Below, piece by piece: positions 25,050 to 33,964 of a stretch of DNA of 64,000 bases. Source of the stretch: Lentilactobacillus parabuchneri DSM 5707 = NBRC 107865 (GTDB taxonomy: Bacteria > Bacillota > Bacilli > Lactobacillales > Lactobacillaceae); the NCBI RefSeq assembly GCF_001435315.1, contig NZ_AZGK01000001.1:376491-440490 (forward strand), given 5' to 3'. How positions within the stretch are numbered: the stretch's first letter is position 1; each line of letters opens with the position of its first letter. Under the pieces are notes generated by a model. That model did not search any database and was not told the origin of the DNA. It was given only the letters and a program-made list of their open reading frames with translations. A program made the translations under genes and the position numbers.

Positions 25050-25556
25050 TTATTTACTTACTGAAATTCGCTTTACCTGGTGCTTCAAATTTTCGTACTT
25101 TGCCTTCATTGGACTCATGAATTCGTGGACAGCTTCGTAATCATCGACCAAAGATACAATCACACTTTCCTCATATTTGGGTCTTGCTAGTGTTAACCCC
25201 CACATATGCTTGAGAATAATATCTTTTTCCATCGGCGACAATTTCGTAATTCGTTCGGCGTTTCTTAAAGCAACTCGTGGGTGGATAAATGCATGGGATC
25301 CCAAATCAAACTTGGTTGTTCGCCAATCGTAGAAAAACAAGTCATGCAGCAATCCAGCACGCGCAACGGCACGATAATCTAAGCCCCTTCTCTTGGCAAT
25401 TTTGTAACTGTCAAAAGAAACAGCAATTGAATGTTCAAGTCGAGTTGAGTGGTGGTGCTGAGTATAGTTGGCCAATTTCTTCACCATGTCAGTGGCTAAC
25501 AGATCAGAAACTATTTCACGATACTCAGAATCGTTTTTCCATTCATCCTTTTGCAT
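25050..25556 (-). CDS. HD-domain phosphohydrolase family protein
   Basis: A 168-residue single-domain protein with an HD metal site: H in RLEHSIAVSFDSY, the H-D pair in GLLHDLFFYDW, then HAFIHPRVALRNAERI and a distal D in SLVDDYEAVHEF. The family of short HD proteins hydrolyses phosphoesters of unknown substrates. It has a well-formed promoter upstream and precedes an HxlR regulator. Confidence 0.87.
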   Translation of the reverse strand: MQKDEWKNDSEYREIVSDLLATDMVKKLANYTQHHHSTRLEHSIAVSFDSYKIAKRRGLDYRAVARAGLLHDLFFYDWRTTKFDLGSHAFIHPRVALRNAERITKLSPMEKDIILKHMWGLTLARPKYEESVIVSLVDDYEAVHEFMSPMKAKYENLKHQVKRISVSK

Positions 25557-25585
25557 GTAATACCCCTTTGTCTTTATTTATCAAC

Positions 25586-25614
25586 ATAATACTAGGTATT
25601 GACCGAAATATCAA
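25586..25614 (-). promoter_or_regulatory. Promoter of the HD-domain gene
   Basis: TTGATA (25614-25609) and TATTAT (25591-25586) with a 17-bp spacer, about 30 bp before the ATG. Confidence 0.65.
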
Positions 25615-25626
25615 CGAAAACGAACG

Positions 25627-26391
25627 TTATTTAACAAACTTGAAAAGTAATATCCCGGTTGCTACAGCCACATTTAAGGATTCCGCTTCACCTTTCATTG
25701 GGATATAGAGGTTCTGATCGGTCTTTTCAAGAATCTCGGGATCAACCCCGTTGCCCTCATTTCCCATTACCAAGGCAAATTGTGACGTTGGTTTCACCGT
25801 ATCATATGAGACTGCCTGATCATTCAACTCGGTACCATAAGTCTTGATCCCAGCATTTTGAAAAGCTGCCATCCAATCAAGAATATCTCCGGTGAACAGC
25901 TTCATATGAAACTGGCTGCCTTGCATTGAGCGGACAACTTTGGGATTATAGATATCAGCAGACCCCTTGCCAAATACAATTCCGTCAAGGCCGGCCGCAT
26001 CGGCTGTCCGGACCATGGTGCCGATGTTGCCGGGATCTTGAATATTATCCAGCAATAACCAAGCCCCTTGAAGTTCATCGGGAATCTTTTCGTGGTAGTC
26101 TTGAGTATCGAGGACTGCAAACACACCCTGAGGAGTTTCAGTAGAAGAAATATGTTTGGCAATTTCTGGGGTGATGATAAACACTTGCGTCGTATCATCC
26201 ACCGGCAAGGCGCCTAAATAGCTTTCGTCAACGACCATTAATTCTTTAATCGTTTGTCGGTGACGGATTGCCTCGTCAACGATGTGCCAACCCTCAATAA
26301 CGTACTGACCGGATTTGACCCGGCCTTTCTTGGTCTGCATTCTTTTCCAATCTTTTACCCGTGAATTTTGATTTGACGTAATTTTTTCCAT
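25627..26391 (-). CDS. TrmH-family (SpoU) RNA 2'-O-methyltransferase
   Basis: A 254-residue SPOUT methyltransferase. It has the N-terminal substrate-binding domain starting ITSNQNSRVKDWKRMQTKKGR and the SpoU motifs: motif 1 LLLDNIQDPGNIGTMVRTADAAG, motif 2 FALVMGNEGNGVDPEIL, motif 3 LYIPMKGEAESLNVAVATGILLF. It resembles the YsgA/RlmB-like group that often sits next to pheST in Firmicutes, and probably methylates 23S rRNA. Divergent from acyP. Confidence 0.94.
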   Translation of the reverse strand: MEKITSNQNSRVKDWKRMQTKKGRVKSGQYVIEGWHIVDEAIRHRQTIKELMVVDESYLGALPVDDTTQVFIITPEIAKHISSTETPQGVFAVLDTQDYHEKIPDELQGAWLLLDNIQDPGNIGTMVRTADAAGLDGIVFGKGSADIYNPKVVRSMQGSQFHMKLFTGDILDWMAAFQNAGIKTYGTELNDQAVSYDTVKPTSQFALVMGNEGNGVDPEILEKTDQNLYIPMKGEAESLNVAVATGILLFKFVK

Positions 26392-26431
26392 ATAATCTCT
26401 CTCCCAATTTATATAATAGGTGGTGCTTTTA

Positions 26432-26716
26432 ATGAGTGAAAATAATCAAACCGTCCGGCTGAATGCGCGCGGACTGGTTCAAGGCGTCGGTTTTCGGTGG
26501 TCAACCATTAAGATTGCCAAGTCCCTCGACATTTCAGGCTGGGTCAAAAATGAGCCTGATGGCAGCGTCTCAATTGTTGCAAGCGGCAGCCCGGACAATT
26601 TAACCGCATTTATTGCCGCCATTCAAAAATCACCGAATTCATTTGCCAAAGTTGAACATCTTCAAATCAATTATATATCGAAAAGGGTTAATAAAGGGTT
26701 TAATGTGAAATATTAA
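26432..26716 (+). CDS. acyP: Acylphosphatase
   Basis: Hydrolyses acyl phosphates. The 94-residue ORF shows the active-site signature GLVQGVGFRWSTIKIA with the phosphate-binding R and the second motif GWVKNEPDGSVSIVASG containing the catalytic N. Starts at ATG 26432 after AGGTGG; an upstream in-frame ATG (26420) overlaps that site. It is usually next to a TrmH methyltransferase and YidC in lactobacilli, as here. Confidence 0.95.
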   Translation: MSENNQTVRLNARGLVQGVGFRWSTIKIAKSLDISGWVKNEPDGSVSIVASGSPDNLTAFIAAIQKSPNSFAKVEHLQINYISKRVNKGFNVKY

Positions 26717-26785
26717 ATTGAAAACCCCGCCATAATCTAGTAAGATTGTTTTTGTTTACGTACTAACTTAAGAAAGGTCCTACTA

Positions 26786-27811
26786 ATGAAAAAAATTAAA
26801 CATATCACCACACTGGGGCTCTTATCCAGTATGGCCCTACTTTTAAGTGGGTGTGTGAGAACCACCAAATCAGGCAAGCCTTATGGTGCAGTCTATGACT
26901 ACCTCGCCCGTCCTGCCCAGGCAATTATGGAATGGATTGCGCAGTTTGTTGGCAGTTACGGCTGGGCAATTATTGTTTTAACCGTACTTGTTCGAATGAT
27001 TCTGTTGCCGATTATGGTCCGCCAAATGAAGGCCTCAACCATCCAGCAGGAAAAAATGCAATTAATTCGCCCACAGATGGCGGAGTTGCAAAAACGGCAA
27101 AAGGCTGCCAAGACACCTGAGGAACAAGCAGCCACCAGCCAAGCGATGATGGCTTTATACAAGCAAAATGGGATTTCAATGACCGGCGGAATTGGCTGTT
27201 TGCCCCTGCTGATTCAAATGCCCATCTTTACCGCTTTGTATGCTGCAATTCGATACTCACCAGAACTTTCCCACACCGTCTTTATGGGGATTCGCCTTGG
27301 ACAAACAAGTTGGGTGTTAGCCGTCTTGTCCTTTCTCTCCTACCTGCTTCAAGGCTACCTCACCATGCTTGGAACACCACAGGCCCAGAAAAAACAAATG
27401 GGCGCAATGATGTTAATGAGCCCAATTATGATTTTGATATTTACTTTGTCCGCACCAGCTGGTCTGGGAATCTACTTCTTCATCGGTGGTTTGTTCGCAT
27501 GTATCCAGACGTTGATTATCAATATGTACCGTCCGCGAATTCGTAAGAATATTGAAAAGGAGAATGCGGGTAAAAAGCCGGTGACTGTCGAAGATTTGAT
27601 GCCAAGTCAACCAGCTGCTCCTGCAAACTCGACCAATTCAACTGCCGTATCTCATAACCGCAACCGGCAACGAAACACCGGCAAACAGCAGGTTAAGCAC
27701 AACAAGCCTAAGGAAAAGCCGACACCATCTTCTTCGAACGCTTCTTCCGTTCAAAAGCCAAAACAATCACGGCCCAGAAATGCCGGTAAGCAGCAACGTC
27801 ATCACGACTAA
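26786..27811 (+). CDS. yidC: Membrane protein insertase YidC (lipoprotein type)
   Basis: Inserts and folds membrane proteins, alone or with Sec. The 341-residue product has a lipoprotein signal (LLLSG-C23), five membrane segments starting at AIMEWIAQFVGSYGWAIIVLTVLVRMILLPIM with the conserved arginine in the groove (TVLVRMILLP), and a long basic Q/K/R/N-rich C-terminal tail (residues ~255-341) of the YidC2 kind that can bind ribosomes. The 69-bp gap to acyP suggests its own promoter or co-transcription. Confidence 0.97.
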   Translation: MKKIKHITTLGLLSSMALLLSGCVRTTKSGKPYGAVYDYLARPAQAIMEWIAQFVGSYGWAIIVLTVLVRMILLPIMVRQMKASTIQQEKMQLIRPQMAELQKRQKAAKTPEEQAATSQAMMALYKQNGISMTGGIGCLPLLIQMPIFTALYAAIRYSPELSHTVFMGIRLGQTSWVLAVLSFLSYLLQGYLTMLGTPQAQKKQMGAMMLMSPIMILIFTLSAPAGLGIYFFIGGLFACIQTLIINMYRPRIRKNIEKENAGKKPVTVEDLMPSQPAAPANSTNSTAVSHNRNRQRNTGKQQVKHNKPKEKPTPSSSNASSVQKPKQSRPRNAGKQQRHHD

Positions 27812-27817
27812 ATACTC

Positions 27818-27850
27818 AAAAAATCACATCTTCCGGGATGTGATTTTTTT
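27818..27850 (+). terminator. Terminator after yidC
   Basis: AAAAAATCACATC/GATGTGATTTTTTT hairpin just after the stop. Confidence 0.9.
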
Positions 27851-27940
27851 GTCCCTTTTTAAACAAATCTGACCCACAATCAACCGATCAATGATAGGAT
27901 GTTACTGTATATTTTTTCAGGAAAAGAGCTGTTCACTTCT

Positions 27941-29797
27941 ATGAATCAACTATCTTTACTCATTATTTTACTGGCCGCTTTAGTCATTCCGCTGGCAATG
28001 GCGAGGTTTAAAATCACCTTTCTGCCAACCGCGGTGGTCGAAATTATCGTCGGTGTGTTTCTTGGACCATCCGTCTTTAATTGGATTACATCATCAAGTA
28101 CCCTGGATATTCTCCAAAATGTCGGCGTGATCTTCCTCTTATTTTTAAGCGGAATGGAAATTGACTTTAGCTTATTCAAACGAAAAAATCGTGAACTAAC
28201 GCCTTTGGAGGAAAAGGGCAAGCAACATCAGGCCAAATACTCGGTCTTGGCAGTGGCCATTATCGGCTACGCTTCGATTGTTGTCATGTCGATCTTAATG
28301 GCTTATATCTTGAACCTGACGGGGTTATTTTCTGACATTTGGCTATCTGCAATCCTGTTTATGACCATTTCACTTGGAATTGTGATTGCCGGGTTAAAGG
28401 AAAAAGAGTTACTCAGTAAGCCGTTTGGCCAAACGATCCTGTTAATTGCAGCTTTGGGAGAAGTCGTCCCAATGGTTGGCTTAACCTTCTATGCGTCGGC
28501 ATACAGCCCGCATTCCAAATCCCTGTGGCTGATTTTATTGATTTTAGTTGCCGCTGCACTTTTATTCTGGCGCTTTAAAGCATTTTTCCGCTTTTTTGAC
28601 CAGATTAACAAGTCCACCACCCAAGTGGATATTCGGCTCTCCTTTTTCATGATTGTGACGTTGGTAACGGTTGCTGAATCCGTCGGTGCGGAAGGTATTC
28701 TTGGGGCGTTTTTAGCCGGAATTGTCATCAAGCTGCTAGAACCTCACGAAGAGACCAAAGTTCGTCTTGATTCAATTGGTTATGGCTTTTTTATTCCGAT
28801 CTTCTTCATTATGAGTGGGGTTAATTTGAATCTGAGAGAACTTGTCTCAAATCCGCACACCCTGCTTCTAATCCCCGTGATCTTCGTTGGCTATTTAATT
28901 GCCAAAGCACTTGTCTTTGCAGCCCTGAAAATGCGTTTCAAAACAGCTAATGCAATCGCTGGAACAGCCATGAGTGCCACAACGATTACAGTTGTTTTGG
29001 CGGTTTTGCAGGTCGCCAGCCACCTTCACAAAATCACTGATCAACAATCAGGCGCCTTTTTACTGTCAGCGGTCATCACCTGTGTCGTCGGTCCGTTGGT
29101 ATTTAATAAATTATATTCGGCTGAAGCAGAAGATCTCAAAAAGACGACCGTCCACTTCATCGGAACGAATTTAACGACCGTCCCCGTTGCCCAACAGCTT
29201 GCCAAAGGTTGGTACGACGTGACGATGTATACAAACAATCAGCACAACTACCGAGCGTTTAACAGTGAGATTTCCATCACACTATTAGACAGTTTGGACG
29301 CCGAGTTTATGATCGACCACGGTGTATTTGACGCAGATATTGTTGTCTTTGGTCAAATTAATTCCGAAAAAAATTATCAATTGGCAAAAACTGCAAAAAA
29401 GTATGGGGTTCGTCGGGTGATTGTCCGTTTTGAAGACCGAAACATTCTAGATGATCGCCGTGATGAACTCGATCAACTGGGCGTCGAGTTATACAATACG
29501 CCGGACGTTAATATCAGCATGCTACGATCTTTGATTGAGGCACCATCGACGATGCGTCTAATGACCTCAACGGAATCCAGCGTTTATGAAGTTGCTTTGA
29601 GAAACAGCCGATACGCAGACATCCAAGTTCGAAATATCCCGTTTATCGACAAGATTACAATTACCCAGATCTACCGGGATAAGCGATTCATCCGACCATC
29701 CGGTGGCACGTCGTTAAAGCTCAATGATCGCATCATCTTTACCAGCAGTAAATCCGAAGCCCCCGAAGTTCGCCGTGAACTTGGGAAGCTCAATTAA
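27941..29797 (+). CDS. CPA2-family cation:proton antiporter with RCK domain
   Basis: The 618-residue product has ~12-13 membrane helices of the KefB/NhaS CPA2 fold (residues 1-380), including PTAVVEIIVGVFLGPSVF, the GVIFLLFLSGMEIDF motif and the FFMIVTLVTVAESVGAEGILGAFLAGIVIKLL helix. After it comes an RCK/TrkA-N-like domain (VHFIGTNLTTVPVAQQLAKGWYDV) and a TrkA-C domain (ADIQVRNIPFIDKITITQIYR), which normally gate transport by nucleotide or c-di-AMP binding. Substrate is K+ or Na+ against H+; the sequence does not decide. I place the start at ATG 27941 (MNQLSLL) because the upstream ATG at 27899 would add a poorly conserved 14-residue leader; the site is weak for both. Confidence 0.9.
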   Translation: MNQLSLLIILLAALVIPLAMARFKITFLPTAVVEIIVGVFLGPSVFNWITSSSTLDILQNVGVIFLLFLSGMEIDFSLFKRKNRELTPLEEKGKQHQAKYSVLAVAIIGYASIVVMSILMAYILNLTGLFSDIWLSAILFMTISLGIVIAGLKEKELLSKPFGQTILLIAALGEVVPMVGLTFYASAYSPHSKSLWLILLILVAAALLFWRFKAFFRFFDQINKSTTQVDIRLSFFMIVTLVTVAESVGAEGILGAFLAGIVIKLLEPHEETKVRLDSIGYGFFIPIFFIMSGVNLNLRELVSNPHTLLLIPVIFVGYLIAKALVFAALKMRFKTANAIAGTAMSATTITVVLAVLQVASHLHKITDQQSGAFLLSAVITCVVGPLVFNKLYSAEAEDLKKTTVHFIGTNLTTVPVAQQLAKGWYDVTMYTNNQHNYRAFNSEISITLLDSLDAEFMIDHGVFDADIVVFGQINSEKNYQLAKTAKKYGVRRVIVRFEDRNILDDRRDELDQLGVELYNTPDVNISMLRSLIEAPSTMRLMTSTESSVYEVALRNSRYADIQVRNIPFIDKITITQIYRDKRFIRPSGGTSLKLNDRIIFTSSKSEAPEVRRELGKLN

Positions 29798-29835
29798 AGA
29801 AAGCCAAAGACAAAAAGTGTTTTGATCCCAGAATT

Positions 29836-29888
29836 TAAGCGTCCCAATCTCTCATTTCAAAATAAGAAATAATTGATTGGGACGCTTA
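29836..29888. repeat. Perfect 14-bp inverted repeat in convergent intergenic region
   Basis: TAAGCGTCCCAATC and GATTGGGACGCTTA are perfect complements with a 25-nt loop that itself folds (ATTTC..GAAAT). It lacks a T-run, so it is not a canonical terminator; it may be an RNA 3'-end stabiliser or a repeat element between the convergent antiporter and kinase genes. Confidence 0.6.
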
Positions 29889-29942
29889 GATAATTGGTGT
29901 CAGCCGATTGTCACCTGTTTCAGCCAGATCATATAAAATCAC

Positions 29943-29994
29943 GAAAAACGAGGTCGAGTCAAAAGCTTACACTTTTGGCCCAGCCTCGTTTTTG
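29943..29994 (-). terminator. Terminator overlapping the kinase 3' end
   Basis: AAAAACGAGG...CCTCGTTTTT with an internal AAAAG/CTTTT helix and a T-run; the kinase stop codon at 29967-29969 is in the loop region, so the last codons of the gene form one arm. Confidence 0.85.
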
Positions 29995-31637
29995 TGATCG
30001 GACTGAGAATCGTCCGCAGAATCTTTAAGATCGGCATCTTTTTCATGAGATTTATCAGCTTGAGTAGAAGTATCCAAAATACCTTCGGGCAACCCATGAT
30101 CACTCGATTGGTCTCCAGAATCAGATTGATCCTCATCTTCTAATTCTTCGTCTGGCATATCCTGCATAATTGGCAGGTTAATTTGAAAGATTGAGCCATA
30201 ACCCAAAGAACTTTCGATTGAAATGTTACCATGGTAGGCTTCAACCAATCGATGGGCGATTGACAGTCCTAGTCCATTTCCACCCTTATCTCGGCTGCGG
30301 GCCTTGTCAACCCGGTAAAAACGGTTAAAGACTTTCTGCTTGTCTTCTTCTGAAATACCTTCACCGAAGTCTTGAATGGCAATATTAACCATCGACATGG
30401 TTGTCGAAAGTGACATGTGGACTTCTTTTCGGTTGGTCGAATACTTGATTGCGTTATCCAGTAAAATGACCAAAACCTGTTCCAAATGGTTGCGATAGAT
30501 TTTAACGTAGACGTTCTTATCTGTATCATCATCAAAAGTAAACGTGAAATCGGGATGAATCATCGTAAAGTCATTATAAACCTGCTCGAACACTTGATTG
30601 ACATTGGTGATTTCTTCACCGTAATTAATTTCAATCTGCTCGGCACGAGACAAATCCAGCATTTCAGAAACCAAACTTTTCATCCGATTGGTCTCTTGAA
30701 GGGATGCTTTCAATGATTCTTCGAGAACTTCAGGATCATCTTTCCCCCAGCGAAGCAACATTTCCATATGGCCTTGAATAACGGCGACAGGTGTCCGAAG
30801 TTCGTGGGAAACGTCCTCAACGAATTGTTCCTGTTGATCGATATAACGCTGAGTTTGGTCCAACATCCCGTTTAACAATTCGGCCAAGTCCGTTAACTCA
30901 TCATTTGACCGAAAGGCAGGAATCCGCGCGTCTGAATCGGGATCACTTTTAACCTCATTAATCGTCTTTTGAATCTGATTAATCGGTCGTAGCAATTCTT
31001 GGGCCAAAATGTAAGCAAAAATCATCGTTAATAAGACAGAAATCAGAACCAGGATCGCGAGAATTGCCAGCAATTTCCGCGTCGTGCTTCGATAACTATC
31101 TAGTTTGTCAGTAACTTGAGCGTACCCGATCAGTGAGCCGTTTTTCTTGGATAACAATGGCTCGCTACCCACTAACACTTGTCGGCCGTTTTGCTTTCGG
31201 GTGATAATTTTTCGTTTACTTGTATTATAAAATTTAACGTCACCCTGGCGAGACTCAAACAACTCTTTACCGTTGACACTATAGACGTTAACCAAAATAT
31301 TATCGCGAGAAAAGTTGACGATTAACGAATTTGAATAAAGATCGTTGCCATTGGCTTGCGTTATCCGATCCGAATCATTCGAGATTCTTGGCTTCAAATA
31401 ATAGGCAACGTCTTTCTTGGTTAATGGTGATGAATAGTTGGTTAGGCGTGACGAAACAGTCGACAACGTATTATCGACGTGCGAACGCTCCTGTTGAAGT
31501 AACACATTGGTAAAGCGGTTAAAAATCAGCAGGGAAAATATAACAACAATCGCCAAAACACCAATCGACGTAAAAAACGCCCATTTCCATTTCAGCGATG
31601 TCTTTCTTCTTTTCGGTTTTGAGTTGGATTGGGTCAT
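29967..31637 (-). CDS. Two-component sensor histidine kinase (ArlS/CovS-like)
   Basis: The 556-residue protein has two membrane helices (residues ~20-40 and ~189-211) flanking a ~150-residue extracytoplasmic sensor, then HAMP, the phosphoacceptor H278 in SHELRTPVAV, the N box NAIKYS, and the G boxes DFGEGIS and GNGLGLSIAHRL. Arrangement and partner resemble ArlRS of staphylococci. After the ATPase domain, residues 494-556 form an unusual acidic, low-complexity tail (DEELEDEDQSDS...), which is not part of the fold. It overlaps the response regulator gene by 4 bp. The signal sensed is unknown. Confidence 0.94.
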   Translation of the reverse strand: MTQSNSKPKRRKTSLKWKWAFFTSIGVLAIVVIFSLLIFNRFTNVLLQQERSHVDNTLSTVSSRLTNYSSPLTKKDVAYYLKPRISNDSDRITQANGNDLYSNSLIVNFSRDNILVNVYSVNGKELFESRQGDVKFYNTSKRKIITRKQNGRQVLVGSEPLLSKKNGSLIGYAQVTDKLDSYRSTTRKLLAILAILVLISVLLTMIFAYILAQELLRPINQIQKTINEVKSDPDSDARIPAFRSNDELTDLAELLNGMLDQTQRYIDQQEQFVEDVSHELRTPVAVIQGHMEMLLRWGKDDPEVLEESLKASLQETNRMKSLVSEMLDLSRAEQIEINYGEEITNVNQVFEQVYNDFTMIHPDFTFTFDDDTDKNVYVKIYRNHLEQVLVILLDNAIKYSTNRKEVHMSLSTTMSMVNIAIQDFGEGISEEDKQKVFNRFYRVDKARSRDKGGNGLGLSIAHRLVEAYHGNISIESSLGYGSIFQINLPIMQDMPDEELEDEDQSDSGDQSSDHGLPEGILDTSTQADKSHEKDADLKDSADDSQSDHKNEAGPKV

Positions 31638-32320
31638 GAACGCATCACGTACCCGGTACCTCTAACTGTTTGAATATAACTATTTTCACCTGGACGATCG
31701 ATCTTATTTCGTAAGTATCGAATATAAACATCGACGACGTTGGTTTCAACTTCAGAATCGTAGCCCCAAACTTTGGTTAAAAGTACGTCTCGAGCCAAAA
31801 CAACGTCAACATTTTCCATCAAGGTTAATAACAGTTCGTATTCACGCTTTGTGAGGTTAATCACTTCATCGCCACGGCGAACGATGCGACTTTCCTTTTC
31901 GATCGTGAGGTCTTTAAAAGTGACTGATTTTTTGTTGGTCTTTTGCTGATCATTTTCAATTTGGATTCGACGAAGAAGTGCCCGAATTCGAGCCAAAAGC
32001 TCTTCAATTGCAAATGGTTTAACGATGTAGTCGTCGGCGCCGTGATCAAATCCGGAAACCCGATCAATCACAGAATCACGCGCGGTCATCATGATGATTG
32101 GTGTGTTTTTCTTTTCACGTAATCGACGGGCAACTTCCATTCCGTTTAATTCAGGAAGCATTAAATCAAGTAAAATGACATCAAAATTCTCATCCAATGC
32201 GGCCTGCAAACCTGTTCGACCGTTGAGTTCAACTTGTGTTTCATAACCCTCATGTTTTAATTCCAGTTCGACGAACCGGGCTAAATTCTTCTCGTCTTCA
32301 ATAATCAAAATTCGACTCAT
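31634..32320 (-). CDS. OmpR-family response regulator (ArlR/CovR-like)
   Basis: A 228-residue regulator: receiver domain with the acid pair EDEK, phosphoacceptor D in VILLDLMLPELNG (residue 52), T in IIMMTARD and K in DDYIVKPF; a winged-helix output domain with RDVLLTKVWGYDSEVETNVVDVYIRYLRNK. The receiver is close to ArlR. It is transcribed first, then its kinase (4-bp overlap). A plausible envelope-stress regulon is inference. Confidence 0.95.
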   Translation of the reverse strand: MSRILIIEDEKNLARFVELELKHEGYETQVELNGRTGLQAALDENFDVILLDLMLPELNGMEVARRLREKKNTPIIMMTARDSVIDRVSGFDHGADDYIVKPFAIEELLARIRALLRRIQIENDQQKTNKKSVTFKDLTIEKESRIVRRGDEVINLTKREYELLLTLMENVDVVLARDVLLTKVWGYDSEVETNVVDVYIRYLRNKIDRPGENSYIQTVRGTGYVMRS

Positions 32321-32495
32321 AAATAATCAGCTCTCCTATAAAGTATCTTAATTTGTTTATTAATTACATAGAAACTTATTAACATAACTCTCATTTTACC
32401 ATAATTATGAGAACTTTAGTGAGTTACTTTGGAAAAGATCGACAAACACGGCAACGAACGTGATGGTGTGGAAATAATTTTCATTTATGCACAAT

Positions 32496-32513
32496 TTGTG
32501 CCACTTTTCACTT
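32496..32513 (+). promoter_or_regulatory. Rex-like operator candidate upstream of adhP
   Basis: TTGTGCCACTTTTCACTT resembles the Rex consensus TTGTGA-N6-TCACAA (9 of 12 positions) and overlaps the -35 element of the adhP promoter; alcohol dehydrogenase genes are classical Rex targets. Imperfect on the right arm. Confidence 0.4.
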
Positions 32514-32540
32514 GTAAACAACCGGTTGAATGCTTATAAT
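32512..32540 (+). promoter_or_regulatory. adhP promoter
   Basis: TTGTAA (32512-32517) and a perfect TATAAT (32535-32540), 17-bp spacer, about 40 bp before the start codon. Confidence 0.75.
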
Positions 32541-32582
32541 GTACTTGTTTGAAAATATATTACAAAAAGGATGATAAAACAC

Positions 32583-33599
32583 ATGAAAGCTGCTGTTGTA
32601 AGAGATCCAGTCGATGGATACGTTGATATCAAAGATGTAGATTTACGCCCAATCCACGAGGGTGAAGCTTTAGTTCAAGTTGAATATTGTGGATTATGTC
32701 ACACAGACCTCCACGTTGCCGAAGGTGATTTTGGCAAAGTTCCTGGCCGAATTATTGGTCATGAAGGTGTTGGTAAAGTCATTCAGGTTGCTGACGATGT
32801 CACAAATTTAAAGATTGGCGACCGCGTATCAATCGCTTGGTTCTACAGAGGCTGTGGCCACTGTGAATACTGTATTACAGGCCGTGAGACACTTTGCCGT
32901 AACGTTCAAAACTCAGGCTACACTGTTGATGGTGCCATGGCAGAACAAGTCATCGTTCCTGCAGACTACGCCGTTAAGGTCCCTGAAGGACTTGACCCAG
33001 TTGAAGCCACTTCATTGACTTGTGCCGGAGTTACGATGTATAAGGCCCTCAAAGTTGGTGATACCCGCCCAGGTCAATGGGTTGAAGTTGTTGGCTGTGG
33101 TGGTCTTGGTAACTTGGCCGTTCAATACGCCCACAACGTATTTGGTGCCCATGTTGTTGCCGTTGACGGTAACGAACAAAAGCTTCAAGCAGCTAAGGAA
33201 AATGGTGCCGACATTACAATCAACCGTCACGATCCAGACGTTGCTGAACAAATCCAAAAGAAGGTCGGCGGTGTTCACAATGCTCAAATTACTGCCGTCA
33301 CCACCGAAGCCTTCACAACATCAGTCAACGCATTACGTCCTGATGGTAAATTAGTTGCCGTTGCCCTTCCTAAGGGTGACATGGCCTTGAACATCGACAA
33401 AACTGTTCTTGACGGTATTCAAGTTGCCGGCTCATTGGTTGGAACTCGCCAAGACCTTGCTGAAACCTTCCAGTTCGGTGCTGAAGGTAAAGTTAAGCCA
33501 ATCGTTCAAACTCGTCGCCTAGACGAAGTAAACGATATTATCGACGAAATGAAAGCCAACAAGATTGTTGGTCGGATGGTTGTTGATTTCACTAAGTAA
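32583..33599 (+). CDS. adhP: Zinc-dependent alcohol dehydrogenase AdhP
   Basis: A 338-residue medium-chain dehydrogenase that oxidises primary alcohols and reduces acetaldehyde with NAD(H). It has the catalytic zinc ligands C-H in [10 protein letters not shown] and GHEGVGKV, the structural zinc set [16 protein letters not shown], and the Rossmann [11 protein letters not shown]; it ends in IVGRMVVDF as in AdhP. In hetero- or facultatively fermentative lactobacilli it regenerates NAD+ from ethanol formation. The start at 32583 follows AAGGATGAT at 7 nt; the nearby ATG (32571) lies inside that site. Codon choice suggests high expression. Confidence 0.95.
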   Translation: MKAAVVRDPVDGYVDIKDVDLRPIHEGEALVQVEYCGLCHTDLHVAEGDFGKVPGRIIGHEGVGKVIQVADDVTNLKIGDRVSIAWFYRGCGHCEYCITGRETLCRNVQNSGYTVDGAMAEQVIVPADYAVKVPEGLDPVEATSLTCAGVTMYKALKVGDTRPGQWVEVVGCGGLGNLAVQYAHNVFGAHVVAVDGNEQKLQAAKENGADITINRHDPDVAEQIQKKVGGVHNAQITAVTTEAFTTSVNALRPDGKLVAVALPKGDMALNIDKTVLDGIQVAGSLVGTRQDLAETFQFGAEGKVKPIVQTRRLDEVNDIIDEMKANKIVGRMVVDFTK

Positions 33600-33615
33600 T
33601 TCATTTGATGAATCT

Positions 33616-33657
33616 AAAAAGAGCGGCAGGACATTTTCGTCCAGCCACTCTTTTTTA
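33616..33657 (+). terminator. Terminator after adhP
   Basis: AAAAAGAGCGGC..GGAC and GTCC..GCC.CTCTTTTTT form a hairpin with T-run immediately after the gene. Confidence 0.8.
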
Positions 33658-33687
33658 GCTTCTGTGTTCTGTTTGAAATTTTATGTA

Positions 33688-33731
33688 CAAAAAAACAATT
33701 TAGAATCCATGGCGTTCTAAATTGTTTTTTT
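33688..33731 (-). terminator. Terminator after rpmF (bidirectional)
   Basis: AAAAACAATTTAGAA/TTCTAAATTGTTTTT, a perfect 15-bp stem with a 9-nt loop; ends the yceD-rpmF transcript 3 bp after the stop. Confidence 0.9.
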
Positions 33732-33733
33732 AA

Positions 33734-33910
33734 TTACTTGTTATCTTTGATAACCTTACGGCCTTTGTAGAAGCCGGATGGTGATACGTGATGTGGCATG
33801 GTGTATTCACCGGTCTTTGGGTCGAGGCTCAAATTAGGAGTCGTCAACTTGATGTGACCGCGACGCATGCGCTTTTTAGCTTTAGAAGTTCTACGTGCTG
33901 GTGTAGCCAT
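33734..33910 (-). CDS. rpmF: 50S ribosomal protein L32 (cysteine-less form)
   Basis: The 58-residue protein begins [25 protein letters not shown], typical L32, but its C-terminal half ([26 protein letters not shown]) lacks all four zinc-binding cysteines, so this is the zinc-independent form. GAGGAGGG precedes the ATG. It follows yceD (DUF177), the conserved order, by 54 bp. Whether a zinc-binding paralog exists elsewhere cannot be seen here. Confidence 0.96.
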   Translation of the reverse strand: MATPARRTSKAKKRMRRGHIKLTTPNLSLDPKTGEYTMPHHVSPSGFYKGRKVIKDNK

Positions 33911-33964
33911 TCTTTTTCCCTCCTCGTAAAAATAAAATATCCACTAGTGAAATTTTAAGTCCAG

